64,000 nucleotides of DNA from Okapia johnstoni (GCA_024291935.2 CM044315.1:75374385-75438384); one strand, 5' to 3'. Shown: positions 11,496-22,896, counted from the first letter of the stretch. A program made the numbers and translations. Notes: generated by a model from the sequence alone, not told the origin.

Positions 11496-12114
11496 CTCCA
11501 TTACCCACTCCTAACTGGCAAGGTGACCAATCCACCTGGATTGCCTAGAAGTATGGAGTTTCTTGCGATGTAGGAGTTTAGACTTTAGCTTTAAATTGAG
11601 GATTTCCTGGGAAAACTAAGACAAATTGGTCACCTAATTCCTAAATGAGGAGGCAGAAATGAAGAACCAGGGAGTTAACTGTAAAGACAGAACAGAAGAA
11701 AGACCCTGTGTTAATGTTAGGAAGATAAAAACCAAAGGTCACAAAAAAATATTGGCATAATCTGCTAATACTTTAATTAGTTTTATCATTAAAGCTAATG
11801 TTATTACCAATTACCCTTGAACATTTTCATATAAAATAATAGTACCAAGAGCTATGTTTGCATTTAAGTTAAGTTTCAAAGTGCTCCTTTCCACTGTCAG
11901 TTAGGGATCACTAAGAAAACCTGAACATTTCCATGGAAACTTGCAATGGCATTGTATTAAAATGTCCATGTAGTTTACTATTTTAAGAATTGAAAACTAA
12001 AGAAGAAAAAGATCAAGAATAGAAATCTAAAAACCCAAATCCTAGGCCTGGCAATACTGTTCTGAGATTTAAACAATCAAAACAGATCCATATTATAGAA
12101 AAATCTTTAAGAAG
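11496..12114. other. Non-coding, AT-rich, nothing recognised
   Basis: No gene and no named repeat is visible. Confidence 0.4.
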
Positions 12115-12335
12115 GTATTCATTTTGGAGTAGTTGATAATGACAGAAACTCAAACCAACCTAAATGTCCAAAACTAGGAAAATTATTAAGTAAGTATAAT
12201 GTGTCAACTTGAAGCAGTATTATGTAGGCATTAAAAATAGTTTCCAATAGCTAATAATAGCATAGGAAAATGCTGATCTTATATAAACTAAAAAGTAGGG
12301 TATAATACTATATATAATTGTGATAATAGTATGAA
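12115..12335 (+). mobile_element. Old L1 3' UTR fragment
   Basis: Plus-strand sequence of the old L1 3'-end type: 'aaactcaaaccaacctaaatgtccaaaac', then a 'tatgtaggcattaaaaatag' stretch. No coding part remains. Confidence 0.6.
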
Positions 12336-12345
12336 ATTTATGTAT

Positions 12346-12347
12346 TT

Positions 12348-12399
<52 letters not shown>
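12346..12399. repeat. (TA)n(TG)n microsatellite
   Basis: About 20 bases of TA alternation pass directly into about 15 TG units. The tract ends at the left edge of the inverted BovB. Confidence 0.95.
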
Positions 12400-12400
<1 letters not shown>

Positions 12401-12401
12401 C

Positions 12402-13335
12402 TGTAAGGCCTCCTCAGACAGCCATTTTGCTTTTTTGCATTTCTTTTCCATGGGGATTGTCTTGATCCCTGTTTCCTGTACAATGTCATGAACCTCTGTC
12501 CATAGTTCATCAGGCACTCTGTCTATCAGGTCTAGTCCCTTAAATGTATTTGTCACTTCCACTGTATACTCATAAGGGATTTCATCTAGGTCATACCTGA
12601 ATGGACTAGTGGTTTTCCCTACTTTCTTCAATTTAAGTCTGAATTTGGCAATAAGCAGTTCATGATCTGAGCCACAGTCTGCTCCCGGTCTTGTTTTTGC
12701 TGACTGTATAGACCTTCTCCATCTTTGGCAGCAAAGAATATAATCAATCTGATTTTGGTGTTGACCATCTGGTGATGTCCACATATAGAGTCTTCTCTTG
12801 TGTCATTGGAAGAGGGTGTTTGCTATTACCAGTGCGTTCTCGTGGCAGAATTCTGTTAGCCTTTGCCCTGCTTCATTCTGTACTCCAAGGCCAAACTTGC
12901 CTGTTATGCCAGGTGTTTCTTGACTTCATACTTTTGCATTCCAGTCCCCTATAATGAAAAGGACATCTTTTTTGGGTGTTCGTTCTAGAAGGTCTTGTAG
13001 GTCTTCAAGGAACCGTTCAACTTCAGCTTCTTCGGCATTACTGGTCGGGGCATAGACTTGGATTACTGTTATATTGAATGGTTTGCCTTGGAAACGAACA
13101 GAGATCATTCTATCGTTTTTGAGATTGCATCCAAGTACTGCATTTTGGACTCTTTTGTTGACCATGATGGCTACTCCATTTCTTCTAAGGGATTCTTGCC
13201 CACAGTAGCAGATATAATGGTCATCTGAGTTAAATTCACCCATTCCAGTCCATCTTAGTTTGCTGATTCCTAGAATGTCGACGTTCACTCTTGCCATCTC
13301 CTGTTTGACCACTTCCAATTTGCCTTGATTCATGG
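12402..13335 (-). pseudogene. BovB endonuclease domain (inverted segment)
   Basis: APE-type endonuclease, which would nick target DNA to prime reverse transcription. The start codon is at 13333-13331 (MNQGKLEVV). Motifs in order are GISKLRWTG, SLRRNGVAIMV, VIQVYAPTSNAEEAEVE, the IIGDWNAKV block, NQIDYILC and GSDHELLIAKF (the SDH catalytic triad part). The frame is broken between about 12926 and 12784. In this family GIS is normally followed by the catalytic Glu. Here it is Lys (GISKL), consistent with a G-to-A change. The reading frame runs into the TG microsatellite at the left end. Confidence 0.88.
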
Positions 13336-13340
13336 ATAGC

Positions 13341-14837
13341 TTACAAATAGCTGGGAAGAGAAGAGAAGTGAAAAGCAAAGGAGAAAAGGAAAGATATTCC
13401 CATCTGAATGCAGAGTTCCAAAGAATAGCAAGGAGAGATAAGAAAGCCTTCCTCAGCGATCAGTGCAAAGAAATAGAGGAAAACAACAGATTGGGAAAGA
13501 CTAGAGATCTCTTCAAGAAAATTAGAGATACCAAAGGAACATTTCATGCAAAGATAGGCTCGATAAAGGACAGAAATGGTATGGACCTAACGGAAGCAGA
13601 AAATATTAAGAAGAGGTGGCAAGAATACACAGAAGAACTGTACAAAAAAGATCTTCATGGCCCAGATAATCACGATGGTGTGATCACTCACCTAGAGCCA
13701 GACGTCCTGGAATGTGAAGTCAAGTGGGCCTTAGAAAGCATCACTACGAACAAAGCTAGTGGAGGTGATGGAATTCCAGTTGAGCCATTTCAAATCCTCA
13801 AAGATGATGCTGTGAAAGTGCTGCACTCAATATGCCAGCAAATTTGGAAAACTCATCAGTGGCCACAGGACTGGAAAAGGCCAGTTTTTGTTCCAATCCC
13901 AAAGAAAGGCAATGCCAAAGAATGCTCAAACTACCGCACAATTGCACTCATCTCACATACTAGTAAAGTAATGCTCAAAATTCTTCAAGCCAGGCTTCAG
14001 CAATATGTGAACTGTGAACTTCCAGATGTTCAAGCTGGTTTTAGAAAAGGCAGAGGAGCCAGAGATCAAATTGCCAATATCCGCTGGATCATCGAAAAAG
14101 CAAGAGAGTTCCAGAAAAACATCTATTTCTGCCTTATTGACTATGCCAAAGCCTTTGACTGTGTGGGTCACAATAAACTGTGCAAAATTCTGAAAGAGAT
14201 GGGAATACCAGACCATCTGACCTGTCTCTTGAGAAACCTGTATACAGGTCAGGAAGCAACAGTTAGAACTGGACATGGAACAACAGACTGGTTCCAAATA
14301 GGAAAAGGAGTACGTCAAGGCTGTATATTGTCACCCTGCTTATTTAACTTATATGCAGAGTACATCATGAGAAACGCTGGGCTGGAAGAAACACAAGCTG
14401 GAATCAAGATTGCTGGGAGAAATATCAATAACCTCAGATATGCAGATGACACCACCCTTATGGCAGAAAGTGAAGAACTAAAGAGCCTCTTGATGAAGGT
14501 GAAAGAGGAGAGTGAAAAAGTTGGCTTAAAGCTCAACATTCAGAAAACTAAGATTATGGCATCTGGTCCCATCACTTCATGGGAAATAGATGGGGAAACA
14601 GTGGAAACAGTTTCAGACTTTATTTTGGGGGGCTCCAAAATCACTGCTGATGGTGACTGCAGCCATGAAATTAGAAGACGCTTACTCCTTGAAAGGAAGG
14701 TTATGACCAACCTAGATAGCATATTGAAAAGCAGAGACATTCCTCTGCCAACAAAGGTCCGTATAGTCAAGGCTATGGTTTTTCCACTAGTCATGTATGG
14801 ATGTGAGAGTTGGATGGTGAAGAAAGCTGAGCACTGA
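13341..14837 (+). pseudogene. BovB reverse transcriptase, long open frame (about 500 codons)
   Basis: Longest open frame in the window; with an ATG in the junction at 13332 it is 501 codons. RT motifs are in correct order: PIPKKG, NYRTIALIS, QAGFRKGRG, DYAKAFD (catalytic Asp near residue 270), RQGCILSPCLFNLY, RYADD (Asp pair near residues 372-373) and GLKLNIQKTKIM. All catalytic aspartates are kept. The frame ends at a TGA (14835-14837) where related copies in this window carry arginine after KAEH/KAER, probably CGA to TGA by CpG decay. About 120 further BovB codons follow in a decayed state. It lacks the endonuclease in cis because that part is inverted, so it is not a functional LINE or a host gene. 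Confidence 0.9.
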
Positions 14838-15216
14838 AGAATTGATGCTTTTGAACTGTGGTGTTGGAGAAGACTCTTGAGGGTCCCTTGGACTGCAAGG
14901 AGATCCAACCAGTCCATCCTAAAGAAGATCAGTCCTGGGTGTTCATGGGAAGGACTGATGTGAAAGCTGAAACTCCAATACTTTGGCCACCTCATGCAAA
15001 GAGTTGACTCATTGGAAAAGACCCTAATGCTGGGAAGGATTGATGGCAGGAGGAGAAGGGGACAACAGAGGATGAGATGGCTGGTTGGCATCACCGATCG
15101 ATGGACATGGGTTTGGGTAAACTCCAGGAGCTGGTGATGGACAGGAAGGCCTGGTGTGCTGCAATTCATGGGGTCGCAAAGAGTCAGACACAACTGAGTG
15201 ACTGAACTGAACTGAA

Positions 15217-15272
15217 CTGAGACTGTTTTCCAAAGTGACTGCACCATTTTACTTCCCACCGGCAGTGCAGAT
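15217..15272 (-). mobile_element. Short L1 ORF2 fragment
   Basis: About 55 bp antisense to the L1 ORF2 region (ctgttttccaaagtgactgc, then 'cattttacttcccacc'). It lies directly against the BovB 3' end. Confidence 0.6.
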
Positions 15273-15306
15273 AGTACATTTTTAATGTCTATATTTTGTT
15301 CTCCCA

Positions 15307-15452
15307 TTGTGTGTGTATGTTGTATGTGGTATGTGTGGGTTTATGTGTTTGTGGTATATATGGTATGTATGATTTTGTTGGTGAGGGCAGGCGGGTGTGG
15401 GTGAATAATGTATGGTGTGTATGTGTGTGTGTGTGTGTGTGTGTGTATGTAG
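15307..15452. repeat. TG-rich degenerate microsatellite
   Basis: A long TG/TATG-rich tract with a purer (TG)n core at about 15415-15448. Confidence 0.9.
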
Positions 15453-15459
15453 CAACACA

Positions 15460-15824
15460 CTTTTGCCTCTTTTGCATCAGAGTCAGGGCTGGTGATACTA
15501 TTTAGGTACTGCATTTTCCACTCCCTCCCTGAGAAATCTTCTTTGGCGTCTATTTGAAACAGATCTTGCTTGGTAGCAGCCTACACCCATCTCATAGCAT
15601 GGTAGCCACCAACTAGGCAGATCTATAGTTGGCCGTAGAGTTTCCAAGCTCTGGAAGGGGGAGCATCTCCTATTCTTTCTAATAATTACAGGGCAGAGTA
15701 GTCTGGAATGGGGTTCAGTTTGCCGGCAGTCTCGTAAAGTAGTTATTGAGCTTAATTATCCTGGAGGATTTCAGAGAAGACAAACTCCTTCCTCTTTTCT
15801 TTTTGATCCATCTCTCTGGAACCA
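15460..15824. other. Non-coding stretch, nothing recognised
   Basis: No repeat family or gene is recognised. Confidence 0.4.
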
Positions 15825-15968
15825 ACATCTAAAAGCCAGATTCCACCACCTACTTTGTTGGATTATTAAGCAGTTTATATAACCTCTCCAAGCTTCTGTT
15901 TCCTCACATATAAAATGGAACTAACAGTATCCATCTTACAAGGTAGTTGGGGGGATTAAAGCTGTGTG
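15825..15968 (+). mobile_element. MIR SINE
   Basis: Plus-strand MIR: ataacctctccaagcttctg, then ttcctcacatataaaatgga and ggggattaaagc. Confidence 0.75.
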
Positions 15969-16800
15969 ACCCCCCAAAATGTTGTTGCTATAAGAATTAT
16001 TGGTACAGTTTGCTCTTTTTTCATAAAACCCTACATTGTCTCTGGAACTTAATGCCTTTCCATGAAAGTTTGCTTTTGTTGTCAGGCCTATATTTTCAAC
16101 CAATTCCAGATAGCTTTATTTGATATAAGCACTTAATAAGGATACTTGGATCATAAGCAGAATACTTATTATTCTTTGGCTTATGATCAAGTATATCTGG
16201 AACAATAAAATGATTTAACTTGAACCCAGAGGTGTTTTAACATAAGCGAGTTAAAAAAAAAAAAAAAAGGAAAAGTCTCTGTTCACAAAATAGCACACTA
16301 TAAAAACTCCAGTCATTTAAAGAAGATGTAACTGAAATAGAAGGGTTTACCTCCCACTCACTCTGATGAGAAGAAAAGGAACAATTAAAATGAATATATT
16401 AAGGAGAATGTTATTTTTATTTCAATATTTCCATTATATTTTCTCCAATTACATGCTGAATAGGGTTATTTAGTGTAACTGAAACCCCAAGGTAGAGTTT
16501 AAAAAGAGAATTTTATAGAAGATAGAGGCAGCTCTCTTTTACTAGGGGGAGGCTTGCTTTTCCTGGCAAAAACAAAGATCAGGCAGTAAGTGGTGGGGGA
16601 GGTGTGTAGTTTTGAGTGAATCAACAGTAATAAAGTTCCTCAAGTCTCTATGCTTTGTCAAGCTTCTTTTTTCAAACTGGATAATATAAAAAGATTCTTT
16701 ATACACCACTTCGAGAGGGCATGTGGGTGTGTGTAAAGGATGGTGGGAAAGAATATAGGGAAGGAGAGAAGAAAGTAGCACCTTTAAAATTCTTATAGCT
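15969..16800. other. Non-coding, AT-rich, one poly(A) run
   Basis: No gene is seen. It contains an A-run at 16253-16268 after a stretch with no recognisable retroposed sequence. Confidence 0.4.
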
Positions 16801-16960
16801 TTCATCGAATTTGAGTCTGAAGAGTCTGTAAAGATCACCTGGTTCCAACTCTTAATGAACAAAAGATAAAAACGAGTCTCAGAGAAGGGGCATTATTTTC
16901 CCAGAGACATGTAGCAAGGTGGACAAAGCCACATCTGAAACTTTGTCTCCCCTCAGGCCA
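16801..16960 (+). mobile_element. MIR-like fragment
   Basis: Plus strand. It contains gatcacctggttccaactct and 'gagtctcagagaaggggc', resembling the MIR core and 3' part. Confidence 0.5.
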
Positions 16961-17029
16961 CAGTCAGACCCCTAGCTGAGCAGCCACATGTGTAGCTTCA
17001 TGCTGTGATTGAAAGAGATCCTGATGGGA

Positions 17030-17165
17030 AAACAGGCTTTACCTGGTATGTATCTGACTCTAGACAAGTTGCTTCATGTCCCTATACCTCAACTTCTGTG
17101 TTTCCAGAAGATAGCCATGCCTGGCTTTTGGGGTAATTATGAGGATTAAGTGAGAGAAAGTGGGA
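17030..17165 (+). mobile_element. MIR SINE
   Basis: Plus strand: 'tctagacaagttgcttcatg', then 'tttccagaagatag' and 'attatgaggattaagtgag'. Confidence 0.65.
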
Positions 17166-17447
17166 TGAGTCCCCCAGTGCAGCAACTAGTATCCCTTTTA
17201 AATATCCATTCCTCTTAAGCTTAGACTGTACCCCACCATGACCAGGCCTGGCTAGTTTTCCAGAACTTCTCAGCCTCTCCCCAGCCCAACCCTTTCCTCT
17301 CTGGCCTAGTGCTGTGAGTGCCAGCCCCAGGCAGTGCTGAATCACTCTCCACAGCAGCGGCTGGTTGCTCACTCTGTGCTGCTCAGCACATTTGTATCCC
17401 TGTTACAGCTCAGGCAGGTCCAAAGGTCAGGACACCCCCTCCCCCCA

Positions 17448-17493
17448 ACACACACACACATACACACACAGACACACACACACATACACACAA
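17448..17493. repeat. (CA)n microsatellite, interrupted
   Basis: CA units interrupted by TA and GA variants. Confidence 0.9.
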
Positions 17494-18345
17494 ATGCTTT
17501 TCTGCATTTGATCAAGGAATCTAGACACTCGTTCTAATTAGAGGAATTTTTTGTAGATGACTGACTCCCACTGACCATGTCATTCACCCCAGTTTCCAAG
17601 ACTATTTCTGGAGCTGAGCATTTGCTGAGAAATGTGCCTGGAACCTGAGTGGGTCTTACTCTACTTGCTCCTAGTTTTTTCTTTAAAAGGACCATATAAA
17701 GGGGTTTTTCTAGACCAGGTTGACAAACTTTCAAAAGTGGCTTGTGTTAGTTCCTGCTTTCCTCTCTCTGTTTCTTTTCTATTCTCCCTTCCTAACTCCT
17801 TCCCTGCATTTAGTAAAAAGATAAGACAAAAACTTTTGCGAGATATTGTAGGCATTTAATAAGTCATAGTACCTGTGATTTACAGTCTAGCAGGAATCTA
17901 TTTATACTGCACCTGGATAAGCAGTATGCACAGTATGCTAGGGAAACAGAGGAAGGGGACCGATTACACAGGCTGTTAGGGGAAACTTGCTTGAAAAGGT
18001 GGCATTTAAATTGAATCTTGAAGTCAAAACGTGTGAGCTCAGCAAGCTGGGTAAATGAAGGTCTGGGCAAAAGAAAGAGTACTTCAAAGGTATGAGAAAG
18101 CAAGGTGTGTTTGGGAAATAATGACCAGTTTGGGCTGGCTAGAATACTGTGTGCTGGGAATGGGAAAGAGGAGCAGAACTTGGGGCCTGTGGTAGGTAGT
18201 GAGGCCAGAGAAATAGGTTATGAACAGATTGTTGACTGTGAGCTTCTGGAGATGGAGACGATATTGTATTCTTTATACCCTCATAGAACCAAATGAGTCC
18301 CTGTGAATACTGTTGAACTGGTGTAAGGCACCACCATCTTTCTTC
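17494..18345. other. Non-coding; ancient repeat near 17985-18270
   Basis: 17985-18270 resembles a widespread ancient mammalian repeat with the theme 'ggtggcattt(g/a)a...tgaatcttgaag' and later 'ggctggctagaa'. I do not assign a family name. The reading frames here show no conserved motif. Confidence 0.45.
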
Positions 18346-18349
18346 TGAA

Positions 18350-18960
18350 TTATTGCAGTGACCTCCTCCTGGCCCACTGCTTTTACCCTTGCCCCCCTGC
18401 AGTCCATTCTCTGCAGGGCCACTGCAGTGAACTTTTCAAAACACAAGTCTGATCATGTCACACTTCTACTTACTTCATTTCTTACTGCTTTTCCCCGTGC
18501 CTCCAGTGATGCAATTGCACTGGCCTTTTGCTATGCTTCAGGCATGCCAGACACCCCCCTGCCTTAGGGCTTTCGCACCAGCTGTTACCTTTGCCTAGAA
18601 AGCTCCTAATTCAGATAACCATATAGCCACTCTCTCACCTCCAAGTTGTGGCTCAGATTTCTCTTCAAAGGCATCTACCTGGGTCATCCTCTTTAAAACT
18701 TCAAAGTGCCCCCACCCTAATGCTCTTGACTCCTCTTATCCTCTCTGTCAATACTTGTTGCTATCGTTGTTCATAGTCTCTATGTTATAATAGATTTATA
18801 TAATTAACTTTTTAAAACTGTGTTTGTTGCTTATGCCTGTCTTCTCCTAATGTCACAAAGGTAGGGAGCTTTGCTTTGTTTATTGATGTATCCTGAGTAC
18901 CTAGGACAGTGCCTGGCACGTACTAGGTATTCACAAGATATATGCTATATGACATCAGTA
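18350..18960 (+). mobile_element. L2 LINE, 3' end
   Basis: Plus-strand L2 3' region. It contains aacttttcaaaacacaagtc, ctgccttagggctttcgcac, then aatgtcacaaaggtaggg and the 'cctaggacagtgcctggcac' end. The coding part is not readable. Confidence 0.8.
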
Positions 18961-19224
18961 CACATTTACCGAATTCTGCCTCTGTGCTAAGCATTTTATA
19001 AATATAAAAATGAATATGACATTCCCCTTATGCTTGTGAAATTGGCAGGCTCTTAAGGGAGTCAGGACTGATATATGTTCCCCTGTTCTAATACAAGGTA
19101 ATAAGTATGAAAAGCCACATGAGGAGATGCTATGGACATCACAGGAGAGAGGTCACTTTGGATGTGGGGCCTCTCCTGTTCTTCTTGAGTGTTTGAGTAG
19201 TAAGATGTGAAGAAGAAGCAGGGA

Positions 19225-19440
19225 GCAGTTGGTCTACAACATCATAGATTTCAGGAGCAGGAAGACTTTCAAGAGACCATGAGCTTCAGGCTCCTGCCAC
19301 CAGTCTAGTAAATACATCCTCTGCTGAAGGAGAAGTCACTGCAGCCATGAATATTAGGTGATTGTTCAAGGTCAAAGAGCTAAGCTGTGAACTTATCTTG
19401 GGATCAGAACTCAGTTTCACATTCAGGAACGTACTGGGCA
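19225..19440 (+). mobile_element. MIR-type SINE
   Basis: Plus strand. The core 'gtgattgttcaaggtcaaag' is followed by 'ctaagctgtgaactt' and 'gggatcagaactcagtttc'. Confidence 0.55.
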
Positions 19441-20040
19441 CTGTGTTCACTACCCCTTGTGGCCCCAAGGAGATGGAATGTTTGTCTGGGCTCAGTCTAC
19501 AATCCATGGGAATCAAGTTTGCTTATGTCATAGATTGCCCACACCAGGGTTTGCTTACTGAAAATGAACTCCCAATTAAGCAGGTTCTGTGAGCTGTGCT
19601 AACATAAGCATAATATGTCAAAGTCAACTGAGCAGCTCCTCTAATTTCACCCCACTAGGGCATCCTATCCTCGTTAAGGTAAGTGGGGTCAGCTAAAGCA
19701 GTGCCACCTTGGGACTAGTGGAAGTCCATGATTAATCAGCCTGGAAGTCTTCTCTAGCTTCTCTGCCTAGTTCTTTAGTATTGTGTTCTGGCAATCATGG
19801 AACAAACCAAATAGTATATGTCTTTGCAGTTGTGACTCTTTTCTTTTAAAAGAATGGTGTATCAAACAGAGCATCCTGTAACATACAGAAGAGGACATTT
19901 TCTTTTTCTTTACTATCAGTTCTGCCCCACAAATATTTTCTACTGCCATGTACAGAAAAGATAAAGTACCTGATTTTGAGGCAGTTACAGTTTAGTGGGT
20001 AATAAAGAAACTTATATGATTCCATTATTGAAGGCAGGAT
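19441..20040. other. Non-coding stretch, nothing recognised
   Basis: No gene is seen. Short frames only, without motifs. Confidence 0.4.
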
Positions 20041-20044
20041 TCGT

Positions 20045-20155
20045 ACCTAAGTCTTCAACTTCATACACCTCCTGGCACCCAGTGCCTGGCACCCAGTGGC
20101 TGGTGCCCAGTAAATTCTGGTTAGTTGATTGAATGAATGAGTGAATGAAAGCAGA
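20045..20155 (+). mobile_element. L2 3' tail fragment
   Basis: Plus-strand L2 terminal theme with a small internal duplication (the words ctggcacccagtg occur twice in tandem), then 'gattgaatgaatgag'. Confidence 0.6.
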
Positions 20156-20210
20156 CAACAGTAAGTCTTAGGGCCTCCCTAATTTTTCTGTAGTTAGCAT
20201 ATTTGACTAT

Positions 20211-20435
20211 GCTGCTGCTGCTGCTAAGTCGCTTCAGTTGTGTCGAATCTTTGCGACCCTATTGACTATAGCTCTCCAGGATCCTCTGTCCAAAGGATTA
20301 TCCAGGCAAGAATACTTTAGTAGATTGCCATGCCCTCATCCAGGGCATCTTCCTGACCCAGGGACAGAACCCGCGTCTCATATATCTCCTGTATTGGCAA
20401 GCATGTTCTTTACCACTAGTGCCACCTGGGAAGCC
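20211..20435 (-). mobile_element. Bov-tA SINE, perfect 13-bp TSD
   Basis: Minus-strand SINE starting with (GCT)n and ctaagtcgcttcag and ending in the tRNA-like ttaccactagtgccacctgg. The 13-mer catatttgactat flanks both ends exactly (20198-20210 and 20436-20448). Confidence 0.95.
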
Positions 20436-20448
20436 CATATTTGACTAT

Positions 20449-21820
20449 ATCTGACAGTTTTGTTTTCATTTTAATAACTTCTTCTACCTTCTCTTAGATA
20501 TGATAAGTACTGATATAGACACAGATACAAGTATGCATTTGTACATGGAAACACAACCATACACACATATACATACATGCTCAGTGGATGCTGAATCTAT
20601 CACTAAGAAACTTGATTAAAAGATTCAGTGATTCAACTTCTTATCACCTCATCCCAACCAGACTTCCTGCTTCTACTCCTCTATGTAGAGTGTGTTGGAC
20701 AGTGAACCCCTAGAGTAGAGAATATATCTGATTCATCGCTATACCTCCAGTATTCTGCATGGGGCCTGTCATAGAACCTACCTCGTGTCAATTTGGTTGC
20801 ATAGGAGAGAGAAACTGAGATTTTTGTTAGTGCTGAATTCCAAAGCTATGTGAAACTTGGTGTAATCAGGCCAGATGTGTGAGCTCTCAAGCTCCTTCTC
20901 TACTTTTCTTTCTCCCAATTTTCTTCTGCTTACTTAAAGTCCTTTGGATGAATTCCTAACTACCTTATTAAAATAGACTTCCAAGTTAAGAAAAAAAAAA
21001 AGGACCTAAACTTTTAAAAGAAAGTGTCAGTGATACAGATTTATGTCACCTTAACAGTATTTTCTGAATGTATACTATATGTAAGGCATATTTGATCCTC
21101 ACAATTGGCTTTTGAAACAAAGGTTGAGATTTTTAAAAGTTAAAAGAAGTTCTGGGCCTTGCAATGATTTAATGGCAGATCATGCATTAGAAGTAGAGAG
21201 AGACCATGAAGTAACCAGACTAGTGGAAGGATAGAGAGTTGAGGATGTGATATTTTCAAAAGAGAAATTTCTGATATGTCAGGTTTTATTGATGGGTTTC
21301 CTTGAGATGGCTTCTCAGGGTATCAGTTAGTTTTAGGAAACACTAACTCTCATTTTTAAGCCCCAAATTCTAGCATACCAACCAGTTCTGGGCAAAATCA
21401 TGAAAGCAGCATAAATTTTTGTGGCATCCTTACTGCCCACTACCATATTGGTCTTCTTTGGGCCTACAGCCCTTTAACCCACTTCCTCCAATTCCCCCAG
21501 ACCTAGTGTTCTGGCTCTAACTAAGGCTTCTTCAGGTTATCATCATTCTCACCACTGTACTCACTCTCTCCATTCATCATCATCACCAGCATGTACAGCT
21601 GTCAGAGTCAATGAGAACGTGTCAAAGGGGAAGGGGAATAATGGGAATAGCTGATATATAACTTATGTAAAACTTCCCCAAAAGATTTCCCCTGATAATT
21701 AAAGACTGTTAATGATCCAGTCAGGACTGTACTCAATGAGTAGTTGCTTAGATCCAGGTGTTAGTGAGAATCTAGGGATGATTTCCAGGACATGAAACCC
21801 ATGCAATTTAATGGGGCCCT
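20449..21820. other. Non-coding; weak L2 and MIR pieces
   Basis: 20690-20790 resembles an L2 3' end in plus orientation (gtgttggacagtgaacccct, then ctccagtattctgcatgg). 21050-21190 resembles MIR. The remainder is unassigned, and no gene is seen. Confidence 0.4.
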
Positions 21821-21833
21821 GCACTTAGATGAG

Positions 21834-22104
21834 AGAAGGCAATGGCACCCCACTCCAGTACTCTTACCTGGAAAATCCCATGGACAGAGGAGCCTGGTAG
21901 GCTACAGTCCATGGGGTCGCTAGGAGTCAGACACAACTGAGCGACTTCACTTTCACTTTTCACTTTCATGCGCTGGAGAAAGAAATGGCAACCCACTCCA
22001 GTATTCTTGCCTGGAGAATCCCAGGGAAGGGGGAGCCTGGTGGGCTTCCATCTATGAGGTCGCACAGAGTCGGACACGACTGAAGTGACTTAGCAGCGGC
22101 AGCA
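21834..22104 (+). mobile_element. Bov-A2 (dimeric) SINE, perfect 13-bp TSD
   Basis: Two BovB-tail-derived monomers in tandem, plus orientation (agaaggcaatggcacc... and gagaaagaaatggcaaccc...), ending in an (AGC)n-like tail. The 13-mer gcacttagatgag flanks it exactly (21821-21833 and 22105-22117). Confidence 0.95.
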
Positions 22105-22407
22105 GCACTTAGATGAGCCTCAGGCTTGGCTTTATGCCCTGTTTTTGCCCTCTGCGGAACATGCTAATTTTTGAGTAAGAGGCCTACATTTTCATTTTGC
22201 ACTAGACTTCTCAAGCTATGCAGTCAGTCCTGTAAGAAGTCATTTCAAAGGCAAAATAGAGCATTAAAGAAACAAAAACCAAAATAAAACCACTGAGGAG
22301 TTAAATTAAAAATGGCTACAGTATATGAACCTTTACACTTGACAGAGGGTTTTCACATGCATATACCTGTCTGGAAAGCTTAGACTACCCAGTGAAGCAA
22401 CAAGTGC

Positions 22408-22626
22408 ATGTGTGCCTGCTCAGTCACTTAGTTGTGTCTGGCTCTATGTGACTATTGACTGTAGCCCTCCAGGCTCCTCAGTCTTTGGGATTCTCCAGGC
22501 AAGACTACTGGAGTGGGGTTTCATGCCCTCCTCCAGGAGATCTTCCTCACCCAGGGATTAAATCCTCCTCTCCTGCACCTTCTGAATTGCAGGTGGATTC
22601 TTTACCTTCTGAGCATCAGGGAAGCC
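22408..22626 (-). mobile_element. Bov-tA SINE
   Basis: Minus strand. The BovB-like half with cactggctctatgtgac-type sequence is followed by cccagggattaaatcctc and a tRNA-like 'ttctgagcatcagggaagcc' end. No clear TSD. Confidence 0.88.
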
Positions 22627-22896
22627 CAAAGGAACAAGGCAAGACCATTACTGTTATTTGATGTCAGAAAGCCCTTCCTTCCCATTATACTACCAAGTCC
22701 ACTTCCTCTTCCCTTGCTGTGATAACTCTCCTCTTCCTCAGTGTTTTTTATCTCAACCCCCATCCCCAAAGTTTAGGACACTGATTTTAAGACCTTATTA
22801 GACTATCCTCATTCTTTCATCAACATTTATTTCCTGTGTCCTAGGTTCTCAGGCCCCAGGTCTGAATTAGTTAAACTCAAAAACCAAGATCTAATA

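Larger units (their letters stand above)
12402..15215 (+). mobile_element. BovB LINE with inverted 5' segment
   Basis: One BovB insertion in two opposite parts. 12402-13335 carries the 5' part (start codon and endonuclease) on the minus strand. 13341-15215 carries the RT and 3' tail on the plus strand. Both breakpoints fall at the same place in the element: the inverted part ends in the LSEEALQI codons and the sense part begins at LQIAGKRRE, sharing the octamer ttacaaat/ttacagat. The other end of the inverted part is 2 bases upstream of the start codon. This is the expected product of twin priming. The tail ends in repeated ACTGA units. No TSD is recognisable because the left flank is a microsatellite. 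Confidence 0.92.

Noticed and set aside
12346..12399. Repeated short units as a CRISPR-like array
   Set aside because: It is a dinucleotide microsatellite with no spacers, and the genome is mammalian.
13332..14837. 501-codon open frame as a possible host protein gene
   Set aside because: Every motif is that of BovB reverse transcriptase, and multiple broken relatives lie in the same window. It has no promoter or splice structure of its own.
14540..15307. 255-codon frame on the minus strand
   Set aside because: It is antisense to the BovB 3' coding region and tail. The same antisense frame recurs over other BovB copies (1117-1653, 24471-24980), so it is a shadow of the repeat.
16253..16268. 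A-run as the tail of a processed pseudogene
   Set aside because: The sequence upstream shows no coding similarity, and no flanking duplication was found.
22408..22640. Repeated 'aacaag' word as a TSD of the Bov-tA
   Set aside because: The right copy lies seven bases away from the SINE end, and the word is only six bases, so it is probably chance.
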